Assembly: GCF_011044255.1 (NCBI RefSeq)
Contig: NZ_CP049107.1
Location: 2,691,501-2,755,500 of the forward strand
Reading direction: 5' to 3'
From: Rhizorhabdus phycosphaerae
GTDB taxonomy: Bacteria > Pseudomonadota > Alphaproteobacteria > Sphingomonadales > Sphingomonadaceae
DNA length: 64,000 nt
The position numbers and the translations under genes are program-made. Under the pieces are notes generated by a model. That model ran no database searches and had not been told where the DNA came from. It worked only from the letters and a program-made list of their open reading frames with translations. This document shows positions 47,961 to 56,837 of the stretch, in pieces. The stretch's first letter is position 1. Every line of letters begins with the position of its first letter.

Positions 47961-49217
47961 ATGACGAAATGGCTGACCGGGCTGGCCGGCATCGTGCTGA
48001 TCCTGCTCGTGGCGGTGGCGCTGTCGTCCGACCGGAAGGCGATCCGCCTGCGCGTCGTGGGTTCGGCCTTTGCGCTGCAGGCGGGCATCGCCGTGCTCGT
48101 CCTCTACGTGCCCTGGGGGCGTGCGCTGCTCGGCGGTATGGCCTCTGGCGTTTCGAGCCTGCTGAGCTATGCCCAGTCGGGGACCAATTTCCTGTTCGGT
48201 TCGCTGGTCAAGCCCGAGATCGGCGGCAACAGCTTCGCGCTCGCCGCGCTTCCGGTGATCATCTTCTTCGCCTCGCTGGTCTCGATCCTCTATTATCTGG
48301 GCATCATGCAGTTCGTGATCCGCTGGGTGGGCGGTGCGATTGAGAAGGTGACCGGCGTGTCGAAGGTCGAGTCGCTGTGCGCGGCGGCGAACATCTTCGT
48401 CGGGCAGAGCGAGTCGCCACTCGTGATCCGGCCCTATCTGGCGGGCCTCGCGCCGCACCAGATGTTCGCAGTGATGGCGACGGGCATGGCCGGCGTGGCG
48501 GGCACCATCCTGGCCGCCTATGCTGCGATGGGGATTAGCGTCGACCTGCTGCTTGCGGCGAGCTTCATGGCGGCGCCGGGCGGGTTGCTGATGGCCAAGA
48601 TCATGATGCCCGATCCGGTTCTGCCCGAGGGCCGGTCGGCCGACCTGCTCGAGGAGGAGGCGATCGCGATCGCCGAGGCCAATGAGGAAGGCGAGCGTCC
48701 GGACAATATCATCATGGCGGCGGCGCTGGGCGCGCAGACCGGCGTGCGCATCGCGGTGTCGGTCGGCGCGATGGTGCTGGCCTTCGTCGGCCTCGTGGCG
48801 CTCGCCAACGGGCTGCTCGGCCAGGCGGGCGCGCTGTTCGGCTATCCGACGCTCAGCTTCCAGCAGATATTGGGGTTCATCTTCGCACCGATCATGGTCC
48901 TGCTGAACATCCCCTGGGACCAGGCGCAGATCGTCGGCGGGCTGTTCGGCGAAAAGGTCACCCTCAACGAGTTCGTGGCCTATATCCATCTCGGGCAGAT
49001 CAAGGACACGCTGAGTCCGCACAGCGTCGCCGTCACCACTTTCGCGCTGTGCGGCTTCGCCAATTTCTCCTCGATCGCGATCCAGATGGCGTCGGCCGGC
49101 AGCCTGGCTCCGAACCAGCGGCCGATGATCGCCCGGCTGGGCATCAAGGCGCTCGTCGCCGGCAGTCTGGCGAACCTCATGTCGGCGGCGCTGGCAGGTC
49201 TTCTCATCGCCTCCTGA
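47961..49217 (+). CDS. NupC/CNT-family nucleoside transporter
   Basis: 418 residues, inner-membrane concentrative nucleoside transporter (H+ or Na+ symport). It has LRVVGSAFALQAGIAVLVLYVPWG, GNSFALAALPVIIFFASLVSILYYLGIMQ, GVSKVESLCAAANIFVGQSESPLVIRPYL and FVAYIHLGQIKDTLSPHSVAVTTFALCGFANFSSIAIQ. The QSESP stretch is the nucleoside-base binding site. The start at 47961 (MTKWLTGLAG) is the membrane start; a longer frame to 47901 adds a polar tail. Confidence 0.93.
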   Translation: MTKWLTGLAGIVLILLVAVALSSDRKAIRLRVVGSAFALQAGIAVLVLYVPWGRALLGGMASGVSSLLSYAQSGTNFLFGSLVKPEIGGNSFALAALPVIIFFASLVSILYYLGIMQFVIRWVGGAIEKVTGVSKVESLCAAANIFVGQSESPLVIRPYLAGLAPHQMFAVMATGMAGVAGTILAAYAAMGISVDLLLAASFMAAPGGLLMAKIMMPDPVLPEGRSADLLEEEAIAIAEANEEGERPDNIIMAAALGAQTGVRIAVSVGAMVLAFVGLVALANGLLGQAGALFGYPTLSFQQILGFIFAPIMVLLNIPWDQAQIVGGLFGEKVTLNEFVAYIHLGQIKDTLSPHSVAVTTFALCGFANFSSIAIQMASAGSLAPNQRPMIARLGIKALVAGSLANLMSAALAGLLIAS

Positions 49218-49281
49218 ACCCTATCGCCTGCTCCTGCGTTAGGCGGATATCGTCACGCAGGTCTCTGGCAGGAGTTCGGAC

Positions 49282-49503
49282 ATGAAATGCGCATTGGCGA
49301 TCGGCGCGGCCCTGATCGTGGCGGTGCCGATCATGACCCTTCCTTCGGGCAGGGCGGGGGCGGCGTCGGCTGCCGATACCGTGCCGCTCGACCTATCAAC
49401 CCTCGATGAGAGTGACCCTCGCCTTAACGAGCAGACGAAGCCGCCACTGAAGGCCTCGACGATCGAGGGGCTTGGTCTGCTCACCGGATTTTCGAAGGGC
49501 TGA
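49282..49503 (+). CDS. Small exported protein of unknown function
   Basis: 73 residues. The first 28 are a signal peptide (MKCALAIGAALIVAVPIMTL then GAASA). The mature 45 residues hold a polar DESDPRLNEQTKPPLKASTIEGLGLLTGFSKG. I recognise no family. TTCGGAC precedes the ATG. It lies between a nucleoside transporter and a MerR-type gene. Confidence 0.5.
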   Translation: MKCALAIGAALIVAVPIMTLPSGRAGAASAADTVPLDLSTLDESDPRLNEQTKPPLKASTIEGLGLLTGFSKG

Positions 49504-49524
49504 GTATCGCCTTTGCGGCTTGAA

Positions 49525-49541
49525 CTTGACCCAGGGTCAAG
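49525..49541 (+). promoter_or_regulatory. Perfect palindrome upstream of the MerR/TipAS gene, probable operator
   Basis: CTTGACCCAGGGTCAAG is a 17-base perfect inverted repeat ending 15 bases before the ATG. Its left arm contains a -35-like TTGACC. MerR-type regulators bind dyads between or over the promoter boxes, and the gene is 15 bases away, so autoregulation is probable. Confidence 0.55.
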
Positions 49542-49556
49542 CGCTACTCCGCCGTC

Positions 49557-50315
49557 ATGGAGCCGATTCTCGACATTGCCACCGTCGTCCGCTCAACGGG
49601 CGTCACATCACGCGCTTTGCGCTTCTATGAAGCGCGGGGCCTGATCCGTCCGCTCCGGACTGCCAGCGGAAGACGCGCTTATGGTTCGGGCGAGCTGGCC
49701 CGGCTCGACGCCATTCTCACCCTGAAGCGCGCCGGGTTCAGCCTGTCGGCGATCGCGGCGATGCTGGCGGATCGCAAGGCTGATCTCGGCAATCAGGTCG
49801 CCGCACGGCTGGCCGAGCTCGAGATCCGCGCCGCCGAGATCGCCGAAACCCGCTTGTTGCTCCAGACGACCCTGTCCCGCATCGATCGCGGCGAGCCGAT
49901 CGACGTCGCGACCCTCTGCTCGCTGATCCGATGTGGAGACGAGACAATGAGCGAAGAGAAATGGCAGGCGGTCGTGGACCGTTATTACGGACCCGGAGAG
50001 CAGCAGCATTGGTCCGACCGCAAGGCGCTGCTGCCGGCCGATTTCGATCCGAAGGCCTATGCCGAGGCGTGGAAGGATCTGGGCGCCAGGATCGAGGCGG
50101 CGTTGCCGCTCGATCCGGCCAGTCCGCGCGCTCAGGCCTATCTGGCCGAATGGCGGGCTTTGCTCGAGCCGTTCACTCGGGTGGCAAGCCCCGAAATGAT
50201 GGCGGGAGCGTCCCGGCTTTATGACCGCATGGACGAATGGCAAAGCGAGGTCGAAGCGCCCTTCTCCTCGCGGGTGTGGGCCTTCGTTCAGGCCGCGTCG
50301 GCTACGGCCGGCTGA
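49557..50315 (+). CDS. MerR-family regulator with TipAS-like domain
   Basis: 252 residues. The N-terminal MerR HTH is IATVVRSTGVTSRALRFYEARGLIRPLRTASGRRAYGSGELARLDAILTLKRAGFSLSAI, followed by a coiled-coil dimer helix (NQVAARLAELEIRAAEIAETRLLLQTTL). The C-terminal domain from about residue 130 (MSEEKWQAVVDRYYGPGEQQHWSDRKALLPADFDPKAYAEAW) resembles TipAS, the globin-like drug-binding domain of TipA. It probably responds to a small amphipathic or peptide-like compound. There is an operator-like palindrome just upstream, but no obvious target gene besides itself. Confidence 0.85.
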   Translation: MEPILDIATVVRSTGVTSRALRFYEARGLIRPLRTASGRRAYGSGELARLDAILTLKRAGFSLSAIAAMLADRKADLGNQVAARLAELEIRAAEIAETRLLLQTTLSRIDRGEPIDVATLCSLIRCGDETMSEEKWQAVVDRYYGPGEQQHWSDRKALLPADFDPKAYAEAWKDLGARIEAALPLDPASPRAQAYLAEWRALLEPFTRVASPEMMAGASRLYDRMDEWQSEVEAPFSSRVWAFVQAASATAG

Positions 50316-50333
50316 GGCGATCGCAGCGTGCGA

Positions 50334-50359
50334 GGCGGTGTAGCGCGCGCTACGCCGCC
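50334..50359. terminator. Long hairpin at the rpoN end, shared by MerR and rpoN transcripts
   Basis: GGCGGTGTAGCGC / GCGCTACGCCGCC, 13 pairs with one G-T, no loop beyond the centre. It covers the last codons and stop of rpoN and lies after the MerR stop. No U-run, so its role as terminator is not sure. Confidence 0.4.
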
Positions 50360-51906
50360 TTCATCGCCCGCTGACGCCGGCGCTGGACCGAGGAGCCGAG
50401 GCCGATCGCTTCGCGATATTTGGCGACGGTGCGGCGGGCGAGGTCGAACCCCTTGTCGCGCAGCAGTTCGACCAGCTTGTCGTCGGACAAAATGTCGTCG
50501 CCCTCGGCTGCGATCAGCTTGGCGATCTGGCTCTTGACCGCTTCGGCTGACACCGCGTCGCCGCCATCGGCCGCGGCCACGCCCGAGGTGAAGAAATATT
50601 TGAGCTCGTGCAGCCCGCGCTCGCAGAACAGATATTTGTTCGAGGTCACGCGGCTGATCGTCGATTCGTGCATGCCGACCGCATCGGCGACGGTCCTGAG
50701 CGTCAGCGGGCGAAGATGTTCGACTCCATGGAGGAAGAAGGCTTCCTGCTGCTTGACGATTTCCTGCGTGACCTTGACGATCGTCCGGGCGCGCTGGTCG
50801 AGCGCCTTTACCAGCCAGTTGGCCGAGGCGAGGCATTCGCCGAGCCACGCCTTGCTGCTCTTGTCCTGCGGTCCGCTCGACAACTCCGCATAATAGCTGC
50901 GGTTGACGATCAGACGGGGCAGGCTGGCATTGTTCAGTTCGATCGCCCAGCCGTCGCCTTTGCGCCGCACGAATATATCCGGGGTGACCGGCGCGGCGGG
51001 TTCGCCGCCGAAGCGCAGCCCCGGCTTGGGGTCATAGCCCCGCAGCTCGCGGATCATGTCGGCCATGTCTTCCTCGTCGACACCGCACAGCCGCCGTAGC
51101 TGGGGGATCGCGCCCCGCGCCAGCAGGTCGAGATTGTCGATCAGCTTCGCCATCGCCGGATCGTAGCGGTCCGCCTCGCGCGCCTGGAGCGCGATGCACT
51201 CGGCGAGCGAGCGGGCGCCGACACCGGTCGGATCGAGCGTCTGGATCACCGACAGCACCCGCTCGACGTCGAACAGCGGCACGTCGAGGGCCTGCGCGAT
51301 GTCGAAGGTCTGCCCCTCGAAATAGCCGGCCTCGTCGATCAGGTCGATCAGGCGCACGGCAATGGCAAGGTCCGCTCCGGACAGAATCTCGCCGGCCTGG
51401 GCGAGGAGATGGTCGTGAAGCGACAGATCGGCCGAGGCGCTCTCGCCCGGATCGAACGCGTCCTCCGAGGCGGAGCCCGCCGCGCCCTGCACGCCGAGGG
51501 CGCCGTCCATGCCCTGCAACGAGTCGCTCGGGCTGTCATGGTGGAAGGTTTCGGCCGCATAATCGGCGTCGAGCGGGGCGTCGGCGACCCCGTCTCCTGC
51601 CTCGATCAGGCGGTCGGCGGTCGGTCCGCCATCATCGAACTCGCCAAAGCCATCGTCGAAATCGCCCCCATCCGGTGTCGCATCGAAGGCCGGCGCGTCC
51701 GACGGATCGCCCGCCGGATCTCCGGCGGGCTCACTGTCCCCGCGTTCGCCGCCGGATTCCAGCAGGGGGTTCTTCTCGATCTCCTCGGCGATGAAGGCCT
51801 CGATCTCGAGATTGGAGAGCGCCAGCAGCTTGATCGCCTGCTGGAGCTGCGGCGTCATGACCAGCGACTGGCTCTGCCGTAGGTCGAGGCGCGGCCCCAA
51901 TGCCAT
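50350..51906 (-). CDS. rpoN: RNA polymerase sigma-54 factor
   Basis: 518 residues. Region I MALGPRLDLRQSQSLVMTPQLQQAIKLLALSNLEIEAFIAEEIEKNPLL binds the activator and core. An acidic region II follows (rich in Asp and Gly, about 50-170). The core-binding domain and the RpoN box near the C-terminus (QRLLARRTVAKYREAIGL type: DLARRTVAKYREAIGLGSSVQRRRQ) end the protein, with the helix-turn-helix LRTVADAVGMHESTISRVTSNKYL. It is 23 bases downstream of lptB, a linkage found widely in proteobacteria. Confidence 0.96.
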   Translation of the reverse strand: MALGPRLDLRQSQSLVMTPQLQQAIKLLALSNLEIEAFIAEEIEKNPLLESGGERGDSEPAGDPAGDPSDAPAFDATPDGGDFDDGFGEFDDGGPTADRLIEAGDGVADAPLDADYAAETFHHDSPSDSLQGMDGALGVQGAAGSASEDAFDPGESASADLSLHDHLLAQAGEILSGADLAIAVRLIDLIDEAGYFEGQTFDIAQALDVPLFDVERVLSVIQTLDPTGVGARSLAECIALQAREADRYDPAMAKLIDNLDLLARGAIPQLRRLCGVDEEDMADMIRELRGYDPKPGLRFGGEPAAPVTPDIFVRRKGDGWAIELNNASLPRLIVNRSYYAELSSGPQDKSSKAWLGECLASANWLVKALDQRARTIVKVTQEIVKQQEAFFLHGVEHLRPLTLRTVADAVGMHESTISRVTSNKYLFCERGLHELKYFFTSGVAAADGGDAVSAEAVKSQIAKLIAAEGDDILSDDKLVELLRDKGFDLARRTVAKYREAIGLGSSVQRRRQRAMKAA

Positions 51907-51929
51907 GGTTCAGAGCCCCCGGGGCATGG

Positions 51930-52706
51930 TCAGAGCGAGAAGCCCTCGCCCAGATAGAGGCGACGGACATTGGGATCGGCGACGAGCGCGGCGGGACTGC
52001 CCTGGAACAGCACCTTGCCGTCATAGATGATGCAGGCGCGATCGACGATGTCGAGCGTCTCGCGGACATTGTGATCGGTGATCAGCACGCCGATGTCGCG
52101 GCTCTTCAGGTCGCGGACGAGATCACGGATATCGGCGATCGAGATCGGGTCGATGCCGGCGAAAGGCTCGTCGAGCAGCATGATCGACGGATCAGCGGCC
52201 AGCGCGCGGGCGATCTCGCAGCGCCGCCGCTCGCCGCCCGACAGCGCCATGGCGGGCGAGTCGCGCAGATGCGTCAGGTGGAACTCGGTCAGCAGCGAAT
52301 CGAGGCGCTCGGTGCGCTGGGCCTTGTCGGGTTCGATCAGCTCGAGCACCGCCATGATGTTCTGGCTGACCGACAGGCCACGGAAGATCGAGGTTTCCTG
52401 CGGCAGATAGCCGAGCCCCAATATGGCGCGCCGGTACATCGGCAGGGTGGTGATGTCGTCGCCGTCGAGCAGGATGCGACCGGCGTCGGGGCGGACCAGC
52501 CCCATCACCGAATAGAAGCAGGTCGTCTTGCCGGCGCCGTTCGGGCCGAGCAGGCCGACCACTTCGCCCCGGGCGACATCGAGCGAGATGTCGCTCAGCA
52601 CCTGGCGCCGATCATAGCTCTTCGCGATCGAAACCACCGACAAGCCGCGCACCACGCCCGTGCCGTCTGAGCCGGCGGGTCGTTCGAGAGTGGCTGAGTC
52701 ATTCAT
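51930..52706 (-). CDS. lptB: LPS export ABC transporter ATPase LptB
   Basis: 258 residues, the ATPase that drives LPS transport with LptFG. Walker A is GPNGAGKTTCFYSVMG, the signature ALSGGERRRCEIARAL, Walker B SIMLLDEPFAGIDPIS, and the H-loop VLITDHNVRETLDI. The N-terminal 30 residues (DSATLERPAGSDGTG) are a longer leader than in E. coli LptB. It is followed by rpoN and preceded by lptA. Confidence 0.96.
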   Translation of the reverse strand: MNDSATLERPAGSDGTGVVRGLSVVSIAKSYDRRQVLSDISLDVARGEVVGLLGPNGAGKTTCFYSVMGLVRPDAGRILLDGDDITTLPMYRRAILGLGYLPQETSIFRGLSVSQNIMAVLELIEPDKAQRTERLDSLLTEFHLTHLRDSPAMALSGGERRRCEIARALAADPSIMLLDEPFAGIDPISIADIRDLVRDLKSRDIGVLITDHNVRETLDIVDRACIIYDGKVLFQGSPAALVADPNVRRLYLGEGFSL

Positions 52707-52863
52707 GGTCGGATCATCCCGGCGATCGGTTCGCTTATGGCCTGATTAGCCGAGCCCGCCCTTCATGGAAACTGGCAAGCTTCCTGCATGGACGTTTTTG
52801 GCGCCGGCCGGTTGGATGGGGACGATGGCGTGGGTCGCGCTGCGAGTCCGGCCCGTCCGCCGA

Positions 52864-53394
52864 TCAGTTCTGCGAGCGCGGCGGAGGCGTGAAGCGGCCG
52901 GTGACGCGACCGCCACCGCTGCCGGCTGCCCCGCCGTCGAGCGAGGCCAGGCCGCTGTTCATGTTGATCACGAGCCGGTTGCCCTTGGTTTCGCCCTTGC
53001 CGGCACGGCTGACGGTGACGCCGCCGATCATCGTCACGAGCCGGGTGCGCAGATCGTAGATCGCATATTGCGAACGGGCGGTCTCGGTCGCGGTGGTGAG
53101 GACGACGCTGCCCGAGGCGTCCATGCGATTGACCTGGGTCTGGGCGGCCGAGCTGTAGTTGATCGTCACGCGTGCGGCCCGCAGGGTCATGTCGCCCTGC
53201 TTGACCTCGACATTGCCGGTCAGGATCGCGCGATCTGTGCGGTCCTGCAGTTCGATTCGGTCGGCAGCGAAATCGACGGGCGCGTTGGCATTGTGGTTTT
53301 TCAGCGAGGTCGTGGTCTGCGCGGCGAGCGGAAGCGCAGTCAGCGACAGCGTCGCGACCAGCAGCCTTTTCGCCATTCGAGCCCGTCCGACCAC
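52864..53394 (-). CDS. lptA: LPS transport periplasmic protein LptA
   Basis: 176 residues. Signal peptide MAKRLLVATLSLTALPLAAQ, then an OstA-like beta-jellyroll (APVDFAADRIELQDRTDRAILTGNVEVKQGDMTLRAARVTINY and RLVTMIGGVTVSRAGKGETKGNRLVINM), the periplasmic bridge of LPS export. The start is chosen as GTG 53394, six bases after GGAGG; an ATG at 53376 is the conservative alternative and is where the signal peptide begins. It begins two bases after the lptC stop. Confidence 0.85.
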   Translation of the reverse strand: MVGRARMAKRLLVATLSLTALPLAAQTTTSLKNHNANAPVDFAADRIELQDRTDRAILTGNVEVKQGDMTLRAARVTINYSSAAQTQVNRMDASGSVVLTTATETARSQYAIYDLRTRLVTMIGGVTVSRAGKGETKGNRLVINMNSGLASLDGGAAGSGGGRVTGRFTPPPRSQN

Positions 53395-53396
53395 GC

Positions 53397-54074
53397 TCAA
53401 CCTCCGTTCTTCGCCCGCGCAGGAGCCTTGGGCGCTGCTGTGGCGCTTCGCTGGTCGATATGCAAGCGCGCTCGGCCTTCCAGAACGACGACCCTGGCAT
53501 TGAGGTCCGCGGTGAAGCGGTCGCCGGAGAAGGTGCCGACGTTCATGCGCCCGTCGACAGGCCCCTCGCTCGCCACCTTGCGCGTCTGCAGGTCGATGCC
53601 GACGTCGCGGGTCTGGATATTATAGCCGTCGGCCGAGGTGAAATGGACCGGTCCGTCGATCGCGACCTTCTCGCTGTCCATGTCGTAGCGGCCATTATTG
53701 GCGACGATGCGCGCGGGCCCCTCGGGAAGCTGGATCTGCGCGGCGAGCTTCTGCATCCGCACCACCGGGTCGCGCGAGGTGGTCTGGACGGCCGAACCGG
53801 CGGTGAGCTGGAAGGCCTGCCCCTTGGCGTCCTGCCCGCGATAGGTGGCGGTGGTGACGCGCATCCGCTCCCGCGCAACGGCCACCCGGTCCTTCGACAG
53901 GACGAAGCTGATGTCCCGGCCCACCGTCAACGGGGCGATGGCCAGGAGGATGGCGAGGATGGCGATGGCGACCGGCAGCACCAGGCGCAATATCCCGATC
54001 AGCCGATCGTGCCGGCTGCCGCTGGCGGCCCAGAGCTGACGCTGGCTGCGGGCGCGGTCGGCGAGTTCGGACAT
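53397..54074 (-). CDS. lptC: LPS export protein LptC
   Basis: 225 residues, bitopic inner-membrane protein that hands LPS from LptBFG to LptA. One N-terminal TM (LIGILRLVLPVAIAILAILLAIAPL) precedes a jellyroll domain with FQLTAGSAVQTTSRDPVVRMQKL, IVANNGRYDMDSEKVAIDGPVHFTSADGYNIQTRDVGIDLQTRKVASEGPVDGRMNVGTFSGDRFTADL. The C-terminal tail is longer than in E. coli. It lies between the RNase D-like gene and lptA. Confidence 0.85.
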   Translation of the reverse strand: MSELADRARSQRQLWAASGSRHDRLIGILRLVLPVAIAILAILLAIAPLTVGRDISFVLSKDRVAVARERMRVTTATYRGQDAKGQAFQLTAGSAVQTTSRDPVVRMQKLAAQIQLPEGPARIVANNGRYDMDSEKVAIDGPVHFTSADGYNIQTRDVGIDLQTRKVASEGPVDGRMNVGTFSGDRFTADLNARVVVLEGRARLHIDQRSATAAPKAPARAKNGG

Positions 54075-54116
54075 GCGTCGGAGCTCCGTCAGGCAGTGGC
54101 GCGGGCGCGCCGGAGA

Positions 54117-54734
54117 TCAGACATGCGCGAAGATGTCGATTTCCGGCCAGCCAGCGAGGTCCAGCTCGGCGCGGGCCGGCAGGAAGTCGAAACAGGCTTG
54201 TGCCAGCGCGGTGCGGCCTTCCCGGGCGAGACGCTCGTCGAGGATGGTGCGCATTGCGTGTAGATAGCGGACATCGGACGCGGCATAGTCCTTCTGCGCT
54301 TCGGACAGGTCAGGGGCGCCCCAGTCCGACGACTGCTGCTGCTTGGACACGTCCTGGCCGAGAAGCTCGCGCACCAGTTCCTTCAGCCCATGGCGGTCGG
54401 TGTAGGTGCGGATCAGCCGCGAGGCCGTCTTGGTGCAATAGACCGGTGCGGCCATCACGCCGATATAATGTTTGATCGCCGCCAGGTCGAAGCGGGCGAA
54501 ATGATAGAGCTTCAGTCGCTCCGGATCGGCGAGTACCGCGCGCAGATTGGGGGCCGCATAGTCGCTGCCGGGCGCGAAGCGGACGAGATGTTCGTCGCCC
54601 CGCCCGTCGGAGATCTGGACCAGGCAGAGCCGGTCGCGCGGGGTGATCAGCCCCATCGTCTCGGTGTCGACCGCGACCGGCCCGGGGCCCAGCGCGCCCT
54701 CGGGCAGGTCTTCCTGATGCAAATAGACTGTCAT
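54117..54734 (-). CDS. RNase D-like 3'-5' exonuclease
   Basis: 205 residues; exonuclease domain alone, without the HRDC domains of E. coli RNase D. The DEDDy residues are in VAVDTETMGL (motif I), LYHFARFDLAAI (motif II) and KDYAASDVRYLHAM (Tyr/Asp motif III). It probably trims tRNA or other stable RNA. The length and position next to lptC are common in alphaproteobacteria. Confidence 0.9.
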   Translation of the reverse strand: MTVYLHQEDLPEGALGPGPVAVDTETMGLITPRDRLCLVQISDGRGDEHLVRFAPGSDYAAPNLRAVLADPERLKLYHFARFDLAAIKHYIGVMAAPVYCTKTASRLIRTYTDRHGLKELVRELLGQDVSKQQQSSDWGAPDLSEAQKDYAASDVRYLHAMRTILDERLAREGRTALAQACFDFLPARAELDLAGWPEIDIFAHV

Positions 54735-54770
54735 CGCATCGCCATAAGGCCGGCAGCGGTCGAGGGCAAC

Positions 54771-55532
54771 TTACTTCCCTGCCTGCTCCGCCGCCCGACG
54801 CAGGCGCAGTCGGCGGTTGCGCTGGATCATGTTGAGCGCTTCCACGCCTGCCGAAAAGGCCATGGCGGCATAGATGTAGCCCTTGGGAACATGCACCCCG
54901 AAGCCCTCGGCGATCAGCGTCATGCCGATCATGAACAGGAAGGCGAGCGCGAGCATGACGATCGTCGGGTTCTTCTCGATGAAGCGCGACAGAGGGCCGG
55001 CGGCGGTCATCATGGCGATGACTGCGGCGATCACCGCGACGAACATGATGGGGACATGTTCGGTCATGCCGACGGCGGTGATGATCGAATCGATCGAGAA
55101 GACGAGGTCGAGCAGGATGATCTGGAAGATCACCGCGCCGAAGCCCAGACCGGTCTTCTTTCCGTCGAACATCTCGCCTTCGTCATCCTGGTCGACATTA
55201 TGGTGGATCTCCTTTGTCGCTTTCCAGACCAGGAAGAGGCCACCGGCGATCAGGATGAGGTCGCGCCAGGACAGCGGCTGGCCGAACAGCTCGAACAAGG
55301 GCTGGGTCAGCGTGACGATGAAGGCGACGAGACTGAGCAGGGCGAGGCGAAGAACCAGAGCCAGCGAGATGCCGATCATCCGCGCCTTGGCGCGATAGGC
55401 GTCGGGCAGCTTGTTGGTCAGGATCGAGATGAAGATCAGATTGTCGATCCCCAGCACCACTTCCATCGTCACGAGCGCGGCGAGTGCGGCCCAGTTGGCG
55501 GGATCGGCGAAGATAGCGAGGATGTCCGACAT
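54771..55532 (-). CDS. TerC-family membrane protein
   Basis: 253 residues, about seven TM segments. TerC motif [21 protein letters not shown] (two conserved acidic residues) and a second copy [18 protein letters not shown]. Members export or supply Mn2+ to exported proteins. A yybP-ykoY manganese riboswitch was looked for upstream and not found. Start [11 protein letters not shown] at 55532. Confidence 0.88.
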   Translation of the reverse strand: MSDILAIFADPANWAALAALVTMEVVLGIDNLIFISILTNKLPDAYRAKARMIGISLALVLRLALLSLVAFIVTLTQPLFELFGQPLSWRDLILIAGGLFLVWKATKEIHHNVDQDDEGEMFDGKKTGLGFGAVIFQIILLDLVFSIDSIITAVGMTEHVPIMFVAVIAAVIAMMTAAGPLSRFIEKNPTIVMLALAFLFMIGMTLIAEGFGVHVPKGYIYAAMAFSAGVEALNMIQRNRRLRLRRAAEQAGK

Positions 55533-55907
55533 GATGCCCTTGCGGATTGGGAGAGATTCGCGGCCGTAACGTATCCGTTCGGGCGAAGGTTCCGGCGCGG
55601 AGAAGAACGCAGCTTCTGCCCGGCGCGACTCGGGCGATCAAGCCGCATGTCGAAGAACTTTTCGCGCGGCGCTCGTCAATGCCAAAGCGCGAAAATACGG
55701 TAACATTATCGGTCTGTCGACATTTTGGACCGAATTGACGCCGTCCAGACGGGGTCTTCGCCATGAAAGCGCTCGCAGTATCGCGCTGTTTGCTTTATGT
55801 CTGTTGGATGGCGCGGATGGTTTTTGCGTGCCGGAAGGATGACGTGCCCACGCCCGGCGCCACGTCCTTTCGTTGAATGGGGCGAGATTCGGGAAGAATT
55901 GCAAGGC
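55533..55907. promoter_or_regulatory. Divergent gap between the TerC and cold-shock genes
   Basis: 375 bases without a gene. TTGACG at 55734-55739 is a possible -35 box for the cold-shock gene, and the leader after it would be over 100 bases long, as is usual for CspA-like mRNAs that fold in the cold. No riboswitch pattern or strong hairpin was seen. Confidence 0.4.
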
Positions 55908-56735
55908 ATGGGTTTCGATAGAGGTAGGCGCGGTCCGCGCGGCGGCAGGGACAAGCGCGATGGCTTCGGTGACGACAGCTTCGGCGGTTACAGCGGCGGC
56001 GGTGGCGGCTATGGCGGCGGCGGTGATCGCTTCGGCGGTGGCGGCGGTTACGGCGGCGGTGGTGGCGATCGCTTCGGCGGTGGCGGCGGCTACGGCGGCG
56101 GTGGCGGCGATCGCTTCGGCGGCGGCGGTGGCGGCGGCTACGGTGGCGGCGGCGGCGGTGGCTTCCGCGGCGGCGGTGGCGGCGGCGGTTTCCGCGGCGG
56201 CGGCGGTGGCGGCGGCGGCATGCCGGCGCAGGTCATCGGCGAGGGCAAGGGCATCGTCAAATTCTTCAACGGACAGAAGGGCTTCGGCTTCATCGTTCGT
56301 GACGATGGCGGTGAGGACGTGTTCGTCCATATCTCTGCCGTCGAGCAGGCCGGCCTGACCGGTCTCGCCGAAGGACAGCCGCTCGAGTTCACGCTCGTCG
56401 ATCGCGGCGGCCGCATCTCGGCCACCGACCTCAAGATCGATGGTGAGCCTATGGCCGTCGAGGATCGCGGTCCGCGTCCGGCACCCGGTGCCGGTGCCGG
56501 CCCCGCGCGCCAGCTCACCGGTGAGAAGGCGAGCGGCACGGTCAAGTTCTTCAACGCGATGAAGGGCTTCGGCTTCATCCAGCGCGATGACGGACAGCCC
56601 GACGCGTTCGTTCACATCTCGGCCGTCGAGCGCGCCGGTATGACGAACCTCAACGAAGGCGACCGCCTCGAGTTCGAACTCGAGGTCGATCGTCGCGGCA
56701 AATATGCTGCGGTGAACCTGTCGCCGCTCAGCTGA
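55908..56735 (+). CDS. Gly-rich protein with two cold-shock domains
   Basis: 275 residues. The first 105 are an Arg/Gly and Phe/Tyr-Gly low-complexity tract (MGFDRGRRGPRGGRDKRDG, then repeats of GGGGGYGGGGGDRFGG and GGFRGGGGGG). Two complete cold-shock domains follow: GIVKFFNGQKGFGFIVRDDG (about 115-178) and GTVKFFNAMKGFGFIQRDDG (about 210-273), each with RNP1 KGFGFI and RNP2 VFVHIS or AFVHIS. Double cold-shock proteins of this sort occur in alphaproteobacteria; the long RGG-like tract is larger than usual. It is likely an RNA chaperone. Start 55908 lies five bases after CAAGG. Confidence 0.88.
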   Translation: MGFDRGRRGPRGGRDKRDGFGDDSFGGYSGGGGGYGGGGDRFGGGGGYGGGGGDRFGGGGGYGGGGGDRFGGGGGGGYGGGGGGGFRGGGGGGGFRGGGGGGGGMPAQVIGEGKGIVKFFNGQKGFGFIVRDDGGEDVFVHISAVEQAGLTGLAEGQPLEFTLVDRGGRISATDLKIDGEPMAVEDRGPRPAPGAGAGPARQLTGEKASGTVKFFNAMKGFGFIQRDDGQPDAFVHISAVERAGMTNLNEGDRLEFELEVDRRGKYAAVNLSPLS

Positions 56736-56759
56736 TCTCGCGATCGGCTTGAAGATAGG

Positions 56760-56795
56760 CCCGGCTCTCTCCCGAGAGCCGGGCTTTTCTTTTGT
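56760..56795 (+). terminator. Rho-independent terminator after the cold-shock gene
   Basis: GCCCGGCTCTC / GAGAGCCGGGC with a four-base loop (56760-56785), then TTTTCTTTT. A strong intrinsic terminator. Confidence 0.85.
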
Positions 56796-56837
56796 CCGGC
56801 GTGGCGGGAATCCTAAGGCCGCGTTGCTGTGCGAACC

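Noticed and set aside
55533-55700. yybP-ykoY manganese riboswitch upstream of the TerC gene
   Set aside because: The expected conserved loops were not found on the minus strand before the start codon.
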